64,000 bases of DNA. Source: Nocardioides speluncae (GTDB lineage Bacteria; Actinomycetota; Actinomycetes; Propionibacteriales; Nocardioidaceae). The stretch covers positions 62,001 through 126,000 of the forward strand of contig NZ_QEOO01000016.1 in NCBI RefSeq assembly GCF_003121585.1. The letters are read 5' to 3'. Of this stretch, positions 33,447 to 41,795 are shown in pieces (within the stretch, counting starts at the first letter, position 1; the number at the start of each line of letters is the position of its first letter). The position numbers and the translations under genes are program-made. The notes below the pieces were generated by a model, which was given only the letters and a program-made list of their open reading frames with translations, searched no databases and was not told the origin of the DNA.

Positions 33447-34271
33447 ATGGGAGAGCAGGGGTCGGACGCGGCGCGTCTGAGCGGGTACGTCGAGGTGTGG
33501 TGGCAGGCGGTCAACGACTTCGCCGACCTGCTCGAGACCATCCCCGCGGAGCAGTGGTCGACGCCGACCGACCTGCCCGGCTGGGACGTGCACGCGGTGG
33601 CCGCGCACACCGCCCACCTCGAGGCGGTGCTGGCCGGTGGGCCGGAGGAGACCGTCGACGTGGGCCAGCCGGACCACGTGACCGGCCTGATGGGCCTCTA
33701 CACCGAGCAGGGCGTGGTGGCCCGGCGAGACCGGACCCCTGACGAGCTGATCAACGAGATCCGCGAGTCGACGACGGCCCGGCACACCGCGCTGCTCGCC
33801 GACCCGCCGACCGACCCGGCCGAGCGGCCGGCGCCGATCTTCGGCGGCGTGCCGTGGGACTGGGAGCGGCTACTGCGCAACCGGCCGCTCGACGTGTGGA
33901 TGCACGAGCAGGACGTACGCCGCGCGGTCGGCCAGCCGGGCGGGCTGGACTCCTCCGCCGCCAAGCACACCGCCGACTACCTGACCGAGTCGCTGCCGAT
34001 CGTGGTCGCGAAGCGGGTCGGCGCACCCGCCGGGACGACCGTCGTACTCGAGGTCGCGGGCAGCCCGGTCGTCGCGACCGAGGTCGGTGAGGACGGTCGC
34101 GGTCGGCGGGTGGAGCCGCCGGCGGCGCCGACGGTGACGCTGAGGACCGACCGCGAGGCGTTCATCCTGATCGCCGGCGGCCGCCGCTGGCCCGGCGAGG
34201 GCGCCGTACGGATTGAGGGTGACGTGGAGCTGGGTCGCAAGATCCTCGACACCATGGCCGTCACTCCATGA
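33447..34271 (+). CDS. Mycothiol-dependent maleylpyruvate-isomerase-family protein (MDMPI/DinB-like)
   Basis: 274 residues; TAGGGT seven bases before ATG 33447 suggests a leaderless mRNA. N-terminal DinB-like four-helix domain with DLPGWDVHAVAAHTAHLEAV and RPLDVWMHEQDVRRAVGQP, which hold the metal-binding His residues of MDMPI_N, and a C-terminal alpha/beta domain (VTLRTDREAFILIAGGRRWP). Family TIGR03083 members use mycothiol in actinobacteria, but most have unknown substrates. Its stop overlaps the SDR start (ATGA), pointing to a shared pathway or coordinated expression. Confidence 0.9.
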   Translation: MGEQGSDAARLSGYVEVWWQAVNDFADLLETIPAEQWSTPTDLPGWDVHAVAAHTAHLEAVLAGGPEETVDVGQPDHVTGLMGLYTEQGVVARRDRTPDELINEIRESTTARHTALLADPPTDPAERPAPIFGGVPWDWERLLRNRPLDVWMHEQDVRRAVGQPGGLDSSAAKHTADYLTESLPIVVAKRVGAPAGTTVVLEVAGSPVVATEVGEDGRGRRVEPPAAPTVTLRTDREAFILIAGGRRWPGEGAVRIEGDVELGRKILDTMAVTP

Positions 34272-35236
34272 CCCACCCGCTCGACAGCGGCCCGCGCAAG
34301 ATTCACGAGGGCCCGAAGGCGGAGTGGATCCTGGCCGACCTCGGCGACCAGTCCGAACGCACCTTCCTGGTCACCGGCGTCACCAGCGGGATCGGCTTCG
34401 AGATCGCCCGCGAGCTCGCGCGCGCCGGCGGCCGGGTGATCCTCGCGGCGCGCTCCCGCGACAAGCTCGCGCTCGCACAGAGCGTGCTGATAAAGGAACT
34501 CCCCGAGGCCAAGCTCGAGCAGCTGATCATCGACCTCGCCGACCAGGCACGGGTCCGGCATGCCGCCGACCGGGCCCGGTCGTTCGGCCCGATCCACACG
34601 CTGGTCAACAACGCCGGCATCATGGCCACGCCGTACGGGCGAACCGCCGACGGCCTGGAGCTGCAGATGGCGACCAACCACTTCGGGCCGTTCGCCCTCA
34701 CCGGGCTGCTGCTGCCGCAGCTGGTCGAGTCCGGCGACGGCAAGGTGGTCACGGTGGCGTCGGTCGCGCACACCTGGCCGCGGACGCCGCCCACCGACGA
34801 GCCGCGGATGCTGAAGACCCGCTACTCGCGCTGGCAGACCTACGGGCACACCAAGCTCGCCAACCTGATGTTCACCTTCGAGCTGGACCGCCGGCTGACC
34901 GCGGCGAAGCTGCCGGTCAAGGCGGTCGCCGCGCATCCCGGGTACGCCGCCACCCACCTGCTCGCCGGCAGTGCGGGCGGTGCGCGTAGCGGTTCGGCGT
35001 CGATCCTGAACAGCGTCATGTCCGCGACCGCGCAGTCGGCCGCGAAGGGCGCGCTGCCGATCCTGATGGCGGCGACCAAGGACCTGCCCGGCAGCACCTA
35101 CTGCGGCCCGAGCGGCTGGCGACAGCTGCGCGGCCTGCCGAGGGTCGTCGGCACCAGCAAGCTGGCCAAGGACGAGGCGGCGCAGAAGCGGCTCTGGGAG
35201 ATCAGCGAGCACGTCACCGGGATCCACTACCCGTAG
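34268..35236 (+). CDS. Short-chain dehydrogenase/reductase (retinol-dehydrogenase-like)
   Basis: 322 residues. Rossmann motif TGVTSGIGFEIA, NNAGIM, catalytic Ser in VTVASVAH and YxxxK as YGHTK. The extended length and the C-terminal YCGPSGWRQLRG are typical of the light-dependent protochlorophyllide/retinol dehydrogenase-like SDR branch common in actinobacteria. NADP is likely because basic residues follow the second strand (ARSRDK). ATGA coupling to the mycothiol-type enzyme upstream. Confidence 0.93.
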   Translation: MTHPLDSGPRKIHEGPKAEWILADLGDQSERTFLVTGVTSGIGFEIARELARAGGRVILAARSRDKLALAQSVLIKELPEAKLEQLIIDLADQARVRHAADRARSFGPIHTLVNNAGIMATPYGRTADGLELQMATNHFGPFALTGLLLPQLVESGDGKVVTVASVAHTWPRTPPTDEPRMLKTRYSRWQTYGHTKLANLMFTFELDRRLTAAKLPVKAVAAHPGYAATHLLAGSAGGARSGSASILNSVMSATAQSAAKGALPILMAATKDLPGSTYCGPSGWRQLRGLPRVVGTSKLAKDEAAQKRLWEISEHVTGIHYP

Positions 35237-35318
35237 TCGGTGACGGCCCGACTTTGGTTGGGGCGCGGTCGACTCCGGACCAATGCGGGTCGGAGTCGGC
35301 GCTGACTACCGTCGACGG

Positions 35319-36158
35319 GTGAGCTCGAAGCAACCCCAGCGCTGGGACCTCGACGTCGCCGGCCATCATCACCGGGTCGAGGTGGTCGACCACGCCTTGT
35401 CCCGCTCGATCTCCTGGTACGTCGACGACGAGCTGGTCGCGCAGAAGAAGTCCGGCGACGAGAACGTCGAGCTGGAGCCCGAGGACGAGCTGGACGAGGT
35501 CGACGCAGTGGAGGCGGTGGAGGCGCCGGACCCGCGGGGCGCGCTCGGGCTGAAGTTCACCACGCTCGGCCGGCCGCGCCGGGTGACCTGGCACGAGCCG
35601 GACGACGATCTCGGCGCCTCCGCCCGCGCTGCCCTCGGCACCGGGGGCATCGACCTGGTGCCGGAGCCGGGGTCGAAGGCCGCGATCTACGAGCAGAAGA
35701 TGCGCGACCATCCGCGCCGGTACGCCGTACAGCGGGTTGCGGTGGCCGTCGTCGGCGTCGTACTCCCGATCCTGCTGGGCCTGCTCGCGGTGCGGTTCGC
35801 GGTGTCGATCCCGTGGCCGGACATCAACCTGCCGTCGATCCCAGTGCCGGACCTCCCGAACATCCCGTGGCCGGAGATCCCTTGGCCCGACATCAACCTG
35901 CCGTCGATCCCCTTCCCTGACCTGCCGGACTGGCAGCTACCCGCCTGGCTGAGCTGGCTCCTCGACCACCTGAAGTACATCTGGCCGATCGGCCTCGCCC
36001 TGCTGCTCGCCCTCGGTGAGATCGACCGGCGGAAGAAGCAGGACAAGCTGCGCGCGGACCGTGCGACCGCTGCTGAGCCGACCCGGCCCGTGTTGACGAA
36101 CAAGAACGTCGACCCGGCTCGTGTTGACGACGAGGAGCGTCGACCCGGCCCGTCTTGA
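35319..36158 (+). CDS. Two-TM membrane protein with W/P-rich periplasmic repeats
   Basis: 279 residues from GTG 35319 (MSSKQPQRWDLD), with TACCGT six bases upstream as a leaderless -10. The N-terminal 115 residues form a beta-rich cytoplasmic domain with an acidic stretch (ELEPEDELDEVDAVEAVEAP). A membrane segment near 143-165 is followed by a loop of repeated I-P-W/V/F-P-D/E-(I/L)-x-L-P units (SIPWPDINLPSIPVPDLPNI, IPWPDINLPSIPFPDLPDW), then a second segment (YIWPIGLALLLALG) and a basic tail. The end of the gene lies in the 31-bp repeat array. Not recognised. Confidence 0.78.
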   Translation: MSSKQPQRWDLDVAGHHHRVEVVDHALSRSISWYVDDELVAQKKSGDENVELEPEDELDEVDAVEAVEAPDPRGALGLKFTTLGRPRRVTWHEPDDDLGASARAALGTGGIDLVPEPGSKAAIYEQKMRDHPRRYAVQRVAVAVVGVVLPILLGLLAVRFAVSIPWPDINLPSIPVPDLPNIPWPEIPWPDINLPSIPFPDLPDWQLPAWLSWLLDHLKYIWPIGLALLLALGEIDRRKKQDKLRADRATAAEPTRPVLTNKNVDPARVDDEERRPGPS

Positions 36159-36217
36159 CGAAGGTCGTGTGAAGACAGGCCGGGTCGGTGCGCTCAGGCG
36201 TGAAGACCGGCCGGGTC
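36080..36217. repeat. 31-bp-period array, three direct and two inverted units
   Basis: GACCCGGCCCGTGTTGACGA and near-identical copies begin at 36080, 36111 and 36142, exactly 31 bp apart. Inverted copies ending GGCCGGGTC begin at 36171 and 36202, again 31 bp apart. The third direct and first inverted copies can fold as a hairpin between the convergent genes. Because 31 is not a multiple of three, the coding copies at the 3' end of the membrane-protein gene are read in three different frames. Confidence 0.85.
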
Positions 36218-37025
36218 AGCGGGAGCGGGGACGGAAGTCGGCGACGCTCTTGCCGAACGCGGCTGCGCGGGCCACCGCTGTGTTCGGCAGCCGCAGTAGT
36301 CGGACCTGCTCGGCGCGCTCGCGCCGGAAGGTACGGCGCGGCGACGCGCCCCAGGTGTCCAGCGCCAGCCGCTTGGCCGCAGCGAGCGCGTCGGGTGACC
36401 GCTCCTGCAGCCGGGCGACCAGCTCGTCGGCGTCCTTGAAGGGCTGGTCGGAGACGCCGGTGGCGAGTCCGAGCGCTTCCGCCTCGGTCCCGGAGACGGT
36501 CTCACCGGTCATCATCAGCCGCTTGACCACGTCCAGCCGGACCTGTTCGGAGAGGGTCTGCAGGCCGCTCATGTCCGGGATCAGACCCCACTTGCTCTCC
36601 ATGACCGACCACTGCGCGTCCGGCGTCGTGAACCGGAAGTCGGCGGCCATCGCGAGCTGCAGCCCACCACCGAAGCAGTGGCCATGGACGACCGCGATCA
36701 CCGGTACCGGGACTCGCCGCCACGCCCAGCATGCCTCCTGGAAGCCGTTGGTGCCGCGGCCGGGAACCGGCGTGAAGGTGCGCAGGATGCCGGCCGGCTG
36801 CTTCAGCACCGAGCCGAAGTCCAGCCCGGCGCAGAACGAGTCGCCCTCGCCGGCCAGCACCACCGCACGCAGCGAGCGGTCCTTCGACAGCGAGTGCGCC
36901 GTACGGGCCAGGTCGCGCAGCACCTCGAGGGTGAGCGCGTTGAGCTTGTCCGGCCGGTCCAGGCGGACCTGGGCAACGCCGTTCTCGACGGCGCATGTCA
37001 CGTGAGTCATGGCTGGGTCTCTCAT
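36216..37025 (-). CDS. Enoyl-CoA hydratase/isomerase (crotonase) family protein
   Basis: 269 residues from ATG 37025, which overlaps the stop of the monooxygenase gene (ATGA); ATG 37010 (MTHVTC) is the alternative and matches the usual family start. Oxyanion-hole blocks are LAGEGDSFCAGLDF and HGHCFGGGLQLAMAADFRF, followed by SVMESKWGLIPDMSG. The catalytic Glu positions are not clearly both present, so a hydratase, isomerase or other crotonase reaction is possible. Co-transcribed with the EthA-like enzyme. Its 3' end touches the 31-bp array. Confidence 0.88.
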   Translation of the reverse strand: MRDPAMTHVTCAVENGVAQVRLDRPDKLNALTLEVLRDLARTAHSLSKDRSLRAVVLAGEGDSFCAGLDFGSVLKQPAGILRTFTPVPGRGTNGFQEACWAWRRVPVPVIAVVHGHCFGGGLQLAMAADFRFTTPDAQWSVMESKWGLIPDMSGLQTLSEQVRLDVVKRLMMTGETVSGTEAEALGLATGVSDQPFKDADELVARLQERSPDALAAAKRLALDTWGASPRRTFRRERAEQVRLLRLPNTAVARAAAFGKSVADFRPRSR

Positions 37026-38470
37026 GAGAACGCGAGGGCGCCGTCGTCGATGGCTCCCTTGCGGATCGTGCGGACGTCGACCAGATAGTTCTGCTTGAGC
37101 GCCCACGGCGCTCGGGAGCCCTGCTTGGGCAGCTCGTCGATGCTGCGCAGCACGTAGCCGGGCGTGAAGTCCATGAACGGCCGCTCCTCGACGTCGGCCT
37201 CGCGGACCGGCACCACCGCTTCGTAGCCATGCTCGTCCATGTGCGCGAGCAGCCGGCAGACGTACTCGGAGACCAGGTCGGCCTTGAGCGTCCAGGAGGC
37301 GTTGGTGTAGCCGATGGTGAACGCGTAGTTGGGGACGCCGCTCAGCATCAGCGCCTTGTAGGTCATGATCTCCGGCAGCTTGACCTCGGCACCGTCGACG
37401 TCGAGCTCCATCCCGGAGAACGCCTTCAGGTTGAGCCCGGTCGCGGTGACGATGATGTCGGCCTCCAGCTCCTTGCCGGACGCGAGCAGCAGGCCGCGCT
37501 CGGTGAAGGTCTCGATCGTGTCGGTGACGATCTCGGCCTTGCCCTTCTTGATCGCGCGGAACAGGTCGGCGTCCGGCACCAGGCAGAGCCGCTCGTCCCA
37601 CGGGTCGTAGCGCGGCTTGAAGTGGGTGTCGATGTCGTAGCCCTCGGGCAGCAGCCGCTGGTTCATCGAGCGGATAAGGCGTCGTACGGCGCCCGGCTGG
37701 CTGCGCGCCAGCTTGTAGAGGGCGATCTGCTGCAGCACGTTCTTCCACCGGGTCGCGCGGTAGGCAGCCTTGGTCGGCAGCAGCTTCCGCAGGCCGAGGG
37801 CGATCGGGTCGCGGGCCGGCAGCGACATGATGTACGTCGGTGAGCGCTGCAGCATCGTGATGTGGGCGGTGTCGTCGGCCATCGCCGGCACCAGGGTCAC
37901 CGCGGTCGCTCCCGAGCCGATCACCACGACCCGCTTGCCGGCGTAGTCGAGGTCCTCGGGCCAGTGCTGCGGGTGGATGATCTGGCCCTGGAAGCGATCG
38001 GTGCCGGCGAACTCCGGGGTGTAGCCCTGGTCGTAGTCGTAGTAGCCGCCGCAGGAGAGCAGGAAGCCGCAGGTCAGCTCGGTGGTCTCACCGTCGTGCT
38101 CGACCCGCACCGTCCACCGGGCGTCCTCGGTCGACCAGCTGGCGCCGACCACGCTGTGGCCGTAGCGGATGCGCTTGTCGACGCCGTACTCGCGGGCGGT
38201 CTCCTCGACGTACTGCAGGATCGAGTCGCCGTCGGCCAGCGCCTTGTCGCCGAGCCACGGCTTGAACCGGTAGCCGAGGGTGTACATGTCGGAGTCCGAG
38301 CGGACGCCCGGGTAGCGGAACAGGCTCCAGGTCCCGCCGAGGTGGTCGCGCCGCTCGAGGATCGCGTAGCTCTTGCCCTTGAGCCTGGACTCCAGATGAC
38401 ACGCCGCGCCGATGCCGGACAGACCAGCACCGATGATGAGTACGTCGAGGTGCTCGGGTTTGCTGCTCAC
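37022..38470 (-). CDS. EthA-like flavin-containing Baeyer-Villiger monooxygenase
   Basis: 482 residues. FAD motif VLIIGAGLSGIG, FRYPGVRSDSDMYTLGYRF, the Baeyer-Villiger fingerprint FxGxxxHxxxWP seen as FQGQIIHPQHWP, the NADPH motif VVIGSGATA, and the C-terminal TPGYVLRSIDELPKQGSR. It is strikingly similar along its length to mycobacterial EthA, which activates thioamide prodrugs such as ethionamide. The natural role is oxygenation of ketones or sulfides using NADPH and O2. The promoter region contains TGAATTCCGTTCA (near 38484-38496) as a weak inverted repeat. No EthR-like TetR gene is adjacent. Confidence 0.93.
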   Translation of the reverse strand: MSSKPEHLDVLIIGAGLSGIGAACHLESRLKGKSYAILERRDHLGGTWSLFRYPGVRSDSDMYTLGYRFKPWLGDKALADGDSILQYVEETAREYGVDKRIRYGHSVVGASWSTEDARWTVRVEHDGETTELTCGFLLSCGGYYDYDQGYTPEFAGTDRFQGQIIHPQHWPEDLDYAGKRVVVIGSGATAVTLVPAMADDTAHITMLQRSPTYIMSLPARDPIALGLRKLLPTKAAYRATRWKNVLQQIALYKLARSQPGAVRRLIRSMNQRLLPEGYDIDTHFKPRYDPWDERLCLVPDADLFRAIKKGKAEIVTDTIETFTERGLLLASGKELEADIIVTATGLNLKAFSGMELDVDGAEVKLPEIMTYKALMLSGVPNYAFTIGYTNASWTLKADLVSEYVCRLLAHMDEHGYEAVVPVREADVEERPFMDFTPGYVLRSIDELPKQGSRAPWALKQNYLVDVRTIRKGAIDDGALAFS

Positions 38471-38546
38471 CCATCCAGTGTTACTGAATTCCGTTCAATT
38501 GGCCAGGGTGTCTCGTCCGGAACGCGGGCCACTCCCCGCACAAAAC

Positions 38547-38602
38547 TGTCCCTCCCCACGCGATGTTTCGCGCGGGGAGGGACAAATTCACTAGGTACCT
38601 AG
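38547..38602. terminator. Composite element: GTCCCTCCCC hairpin plus partial CTAGGTACCTAG palindrome
   Basis: Stem 38547-38563 / 38568-38584 (TGTCCCTCCCC...GGGGAGGGACA, one mismatch) is followed by CTAGGTACCTAG at 38591-38602. The left flank TTCA is retained, but the right flank has been lost into the subtilase 3' end. This is the second copy of the element at 6156-6222. Confidence 0.78.
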
Positions 38603-38608
38603 GCCTCG

Positions 38609-40111
38609 CTACTGCAGCGCCGCCAGGGCGTTCACCTCGCCGGAGCCGTAGAAGGAGTTGTGGCCGGTTCCGCCGGTGCAGGTCTGCGGCGCGTCGTTGT
38701 TCGCCGACGGGAAGTTGGCGTAGATCGGCTGGGTGGTGTCGGGGCAGGCGCGTGGCGTCGCCGTCTGCTGCATCAGCGCCTCGACTGCGCCGGGCGACAT
38801 TCCCGGGTTCTCGCTGAGGATCAGCGCGGCCAGGCCGGCGACGTGTGGCGCAGCCATCGAGGTCCCCTGCGCCCAGCAGTACTTCGCGCCGTTATCGAAG
38901 ACCGTCTGCGACGCGGCACAGCCGGCCGCCAGCGGCCACGACGAGAGCACTCGGCCGTTGCCGGTGGTGGCCGGGATCTGGAACCGCCGGTCACCGCCGG
39001 GGGCCGCGACGTCGGCGGTCGAAATGCCGTACGACGAGTAGTAGGCCTTCAGCCCGTCGGCACCGGTGGAGGTCACCCCCACCACGCCCGGGACCTCGGT
39101 CGGCACGACCCGGCACTGGTTGCGGATCTCCCGCTCGACCGGGGTCGTGTTGTCCGGGCTAGTGATGTCACGCGTCGGGTGCGACAGGTCGTCGGAGAAG
39201 TTGCCCTGCGAGGCGACCACGACCGTGCCCTTCGACCGGGCGTAGTTGATCGCGCGCCGCTCGGCCTGCCAGATCAGCCGCTGCTCCGGGTCGTTGACGC
39301 AGTTGTAGAGCCACGGGTCTGCGAAGTAGCTGTTGTTGGTGACGTCGATGCCCTTCTCGGCCACCCACATGTAGGCGCAAACCACCATCTCCGGGAAGAA
39401 GAAGCCGTCGTCGTTGGACGACTTCACGCCCGCGATCTTGACGCCCGGGGCGACGCCGACGACGCCGGTGCCGTTGGCGGCCGCCGCGATGGTGCCGGCG
39501 GTGTGCGTGCCGTGCCCGTTCGCGTCGTTGCCCACGGCCAGCGGCTGAGCCGCACCGCTGGAGCAGTCGGCGCTCTTGCTGGCGTCGTAGTTCGGCGCCA
39601 GGTCGGGGTGGGTGAAGTCGAGGCCGGTGTCCAGGTCACCGACGACGACATCGGTCGTGCCGTCGTTGATCCCGTGCGCCTCGGGCACGTTGATCTGGGT
39701 CATGTCCCACTGCAGCCCGGACAGGCTGTCACCCCAAGCCGCCGCAACGGCAGGAGTAGCGTCACCGGCATCGGCGGCCTGGTCGGCCACGGCCGCACCG
39801 AGCTTGGCGGTCGAGGCGGCGCCGAGGACTCGACCGTCCCGCTCGACCGCGCTGGCGAAGGACGAGCTCGCCGACCGCGCCACGACCACGCCGATCTTCG
39901 AGTACGACGCGACAACGGTGCCGCCGGCAGCGCTGATCTGGGCGGCCGAGTCGGCCGGCGTGCTGCTGCCCTTGTAGACGACGAGGTAGGTCGACGACTC
40001 GCTGGCCGTCGTGGATGAGGCTGGACTCACGGCGACCGCGGTAGCGGCGGCGGTCATGAGTACGGCGGTGCTGGCAAGGGCGAGGCCGGCCTTGCGTGAG
40101 CGGTGGCGCAT
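38609..40111 (-). CDS. Secreted subtilisin-like serine protease (S8 family)
   Basis: 500 residues. A signal peptide (LALASTAVLMTAAATAVAVS) is followed by an inhibitor-I9-like propeptide (STYLVVYKGSSTPADSAAQI ... VVASYSKIGVVVARS). The catalytic domain has Asp in VVVGDLDTGLDFTHPD, His in GHGTHTAGTIAA, oxyanion Asn region in ASQGNFSDD, and Ser in GTSMAAPHVAGLAAL. All triad residues are present, so an active extracellular protease is expected. Terminal Cys-containing segment TCTGGTGHNSFYGSGEVNAL. The nearest regulator is the ECF pair upstream; linkage is not shown. Confidence 0.95.
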   Translation of the reverse strand: MRHRSRKAGLALASTAVLMTAAATAVAVSPASSTTASESSTYLVVYKGSSTPADSAAQISAAGGTVVASYSKIGVVVARSASSSFASAVERDGRVLGAASTAKLGAAVADQAADAGDATPAVAAAWGDSLSGLQWDMTQINVPEAHGINDGTTDVVVGDLDTGLDFTHPDLAPNYDASKSADCSSGAAQPLAVGNDANGHGTHTAGTIAAAANGTGVVGVAPGVKIAGVKSSNDDGFFFPEMVVCAYMWVAEKGIDVTNNSYFADPWLYNCVNDPEQRLIWQAERRAINYARSKGTVVVASQGNFSDDLSHPTRDITSPDNTTPVEREIRNQCRVVPTEVPGVVGVTSTGADGLKAYYSSYGISTADVAAPGGDRRFQIPATTGNGRVLSSWPLAAGCAASQTVFDNGAKYCWAQGTSMAAPHVAGLAALILSENPGMSPGAVEALMQQTATPRACPDTTQPIYANFPSANNDAPQTCTGGTGHNSFYGSGEVNALAALQ

Positions 40112-40235
40112 GGGTTCCTCCCTGGATCACGGGCCGGCTCGGGTGACGGCCCCGACAGACCCTAAGTCGGCTGCGAGCCGGCCCACAACGAATTGCAGAT
40201 ATCCAGGGGCAATACCGGCGAACTGCCGCGAACTG

Positions 40236-40269
40236 CCCGCCCGCCGGGAAAGATTGCCCGGCGGGCGGG
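40236..40269 (-). terminator. Terminator of the ECF sigma/anti-sigma operon
   Basis: 13-bp perfect stem CCCGCCCGCCGGG / CCCGGCGGGCGGG (40236-40248, 40257-40269), 8-nt loop, six bases beyond the stop at 40275. Confidence 0.75.
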
Positions 40270-40274
40270 TGGAG

Positions 40275-41126
40275 TCAGCAGCCGTGGTTGAGCTGGGCGC
40301 ACATCTCGGCACCCAGGTAGCTGTAGGTGTCGGTGTGGCCGTCCCGCCAGGTCACAGCGACCTCGGCTCCGTCGATCGCATCGCTGCCGGGTGCGAAGAA
40401 GTTCATCGACCACATCTGGTCGGTGAACGTCGCTGCCTTCTGCTTGCCGTTGGCGAAGGTGTACTCGATGCGCTCGACACCCGGAATCCTCGGCCCTGCC
40501 GAGAACACCTGGAACTCGCCACCGTCCAAGGAGTAGTTCTGGCTCAGCCGGAAAGTGTCAGCACTCGGCGTGCCTGACCACGGCGCGTTGCCGATCAGCG
40601 TCGGCTTGCCGCCGCCGTTGGCCGCCGCCCAGTCGTCACAGACCACCCACCAGGCGTCGGTCCCCCATAGCGTCATTGCGCCGCCCTCGTACGGCGCGGT
40701 GGCGCGCTTCGTCGCGCCCGGAAGGCCCTGGTTCTGACCGAACTCCGCCACCTCGTCCTCGCAGCTGGTGGCCTCCGGCGGTGGCAGCGACTCGACGTCG
40801 GTCGTGTACGCACCTTCGCCGGGCATCGTCTTCGGGTCCGCAGGCTCGCTCGGCGGGTTGCTCGGGGTGGGACCGTTCACAGTGCCGCTGCCGGCCGGCG
40901 CGATCGGGCCGGGCGCCGACTGTTCCTCACCGCCGAGGAGCACCGCGCCGCCGACCGCAACTGCGGCGACCGCCACGGCGGCGACGCCGGCCGCCAACCA
41001 ACCGGCCCGGCCGCGCAGCGGCGCGGACTCGTCCGGCACCGCGGTCTCGTTGATCAGGTCTCGCTTCATCTGCTGCTTCACCCCATCGGGAAGCCGCCGC
41101 TCGGGCGGCAGGTCGAATTCGCTCAT
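40275..41126 (-). CDS. Single-pass membrane protein, candidate anti-sigma factor
   Basis: 283 residues from ATG 41126, which overlaps the sigma-factor stop (ATGA). A cytoplasmic N-terminus of about 45 residues (LPDGVKQQMKRDLINETAVP) is followed by one membrane segment (GWLAAGVAAVAVAAVAVGGA), a Pro/Ser-rich linker, and a globular extracytoplasmic domain with Cys pairs (TSCEDEV, VVCDDW, MCAQLNHGC). No zinc anti-sigma motif is seen. Gene order and topology are the same as the pair at 2548-4421, which supports the role by analogy. Confidence 0.78.
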   Translation of the reverse strand: MSEFDLPPERRLPDGVKQQMKRDLINETAVPDESAPLRGRAGWLAAGVAAVAVAAVAVGGAVLLGGEEQSAPGPIAPAGSGTVNGPTPSNPPSEPADPKTMPGEGAYTTDVESLPPPEATSCEDEVAEFGQNQGLPGATKRATAPYEGGAMTLWGTDAWWVVCDDWAAANGGGKPTLIGNAPWSGTPSADTFRLSQNYSLDGGEFQVFSAGPRIPGVERIEYTFANGKQKAATFTDQMWSMNFFAPGSDAIDGAEVAVTWRDGHTDTYSYLGAEMCAQLNHGC

Positions 41127-41728
41127 GACTGGTCTCGCTTCTCGGTGATGGCCGCCAGGCGCTTGCGGGCTCGGGCAAGCCGGCTGCGCACCGTGCCGAT
41201 CGGTACGTCGAGTGCCGCGGCCGCCTGTTCGTAGCTCAGCCCCGACCAGGCGACGAGCACGAGCACGTCCTGGTCGCGTTGCGGCAGCTCCCGGATCGCG
41301 GCAAGCAGCTCGGACATCCGTCGTTCGTCGTCGACGCGGGTGGCCACCCCGTCGGCATGGTCGGGTACGTCGCGCTCCCGCGGCAGCCGGCCGACGGCGT
41401 ACAGGTGCCGCCGCTGCTTCCGGCTGAGGTTGCGGCACACGTTGGTCGCGATGCCGTACAGCCACGGCAGTGCCGACTCGTCGTACACCTGGGTGCGGTC
41501 GCGCGACTTCCACGCCTCGAGGAACGTCGCCGAGGTGGCATCCTCGGCCACGTCCCACGAGGCGGTGCGACGGAAGCAGTAGTTGTAGATGCGATCGGAG
41601 TACCGGTCGAACAAGATCCCGAGCGCCGCACTGCTCCCGTCTCGGAGGTCAGCGACAAGGTCCGAGTCGGTCGGCGATCGCGAAGCGTTCGCCGATCGAC
41701 TGGGGCCTCCGGCGGCCGCCTCGGCCAT
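41123..41728 (-). CDS. ECF-type RNA polymerase sigma factor
   Basis: 201 residues from ATG 41728 (MAEAAAGG), chosen for AAGGGA seven bases upstream; ATG 41752 is in frame too. Region 2 is FDRYSDRIYNYCFRRTASWD plus AEDATSATFLEAWKSRD, and region 4 ends with LSYEQAAAALDVPIGTVRSR. Coupled to the downstream membrane protein. A giant hairpin lies just upstream at 41796-41860, which belongs to the preceding gene's 3' end. Confidence 0.9.
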   Translation of the reverse strand: MAEAAAGGPSRSANASRSPTDSDLVADLRDGSSAALGILFDRYSDRIYNYCFRRTASWDVAEDATSATFLEAWKSRDRTQVYDESALPWLYGIATNVCRNLSRKQRRHLYAVGRLPRERDVPDHADGVATRVDDERRMSELLAAIRELPQRDQDVLVLVAWSGLSYEQAAAALDVPIGTVRSRLARARKRLAAITEKRDQS

Positions 41729-41795
41729 GTCGATCCCTTCCAGTGACGTCATGTCCCGGTTATGTCCGCGGGCGATGGGTGAGTTCCCAGAATGT

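Noticed and set aside
36080..36217. 31-bp-period array as a CRISPR
   Set aside because: Units are 20 bp with 11-bp spacers that are similar to each other, orientation changes, and no cas genes are present.
38484..38496. TGAA-N5-TTCA upstream of the EthA-like gene as an EthR-type operator
   Set aside because: Arms of only four bases and no TetR gene nearby; too weak to list as a feature.
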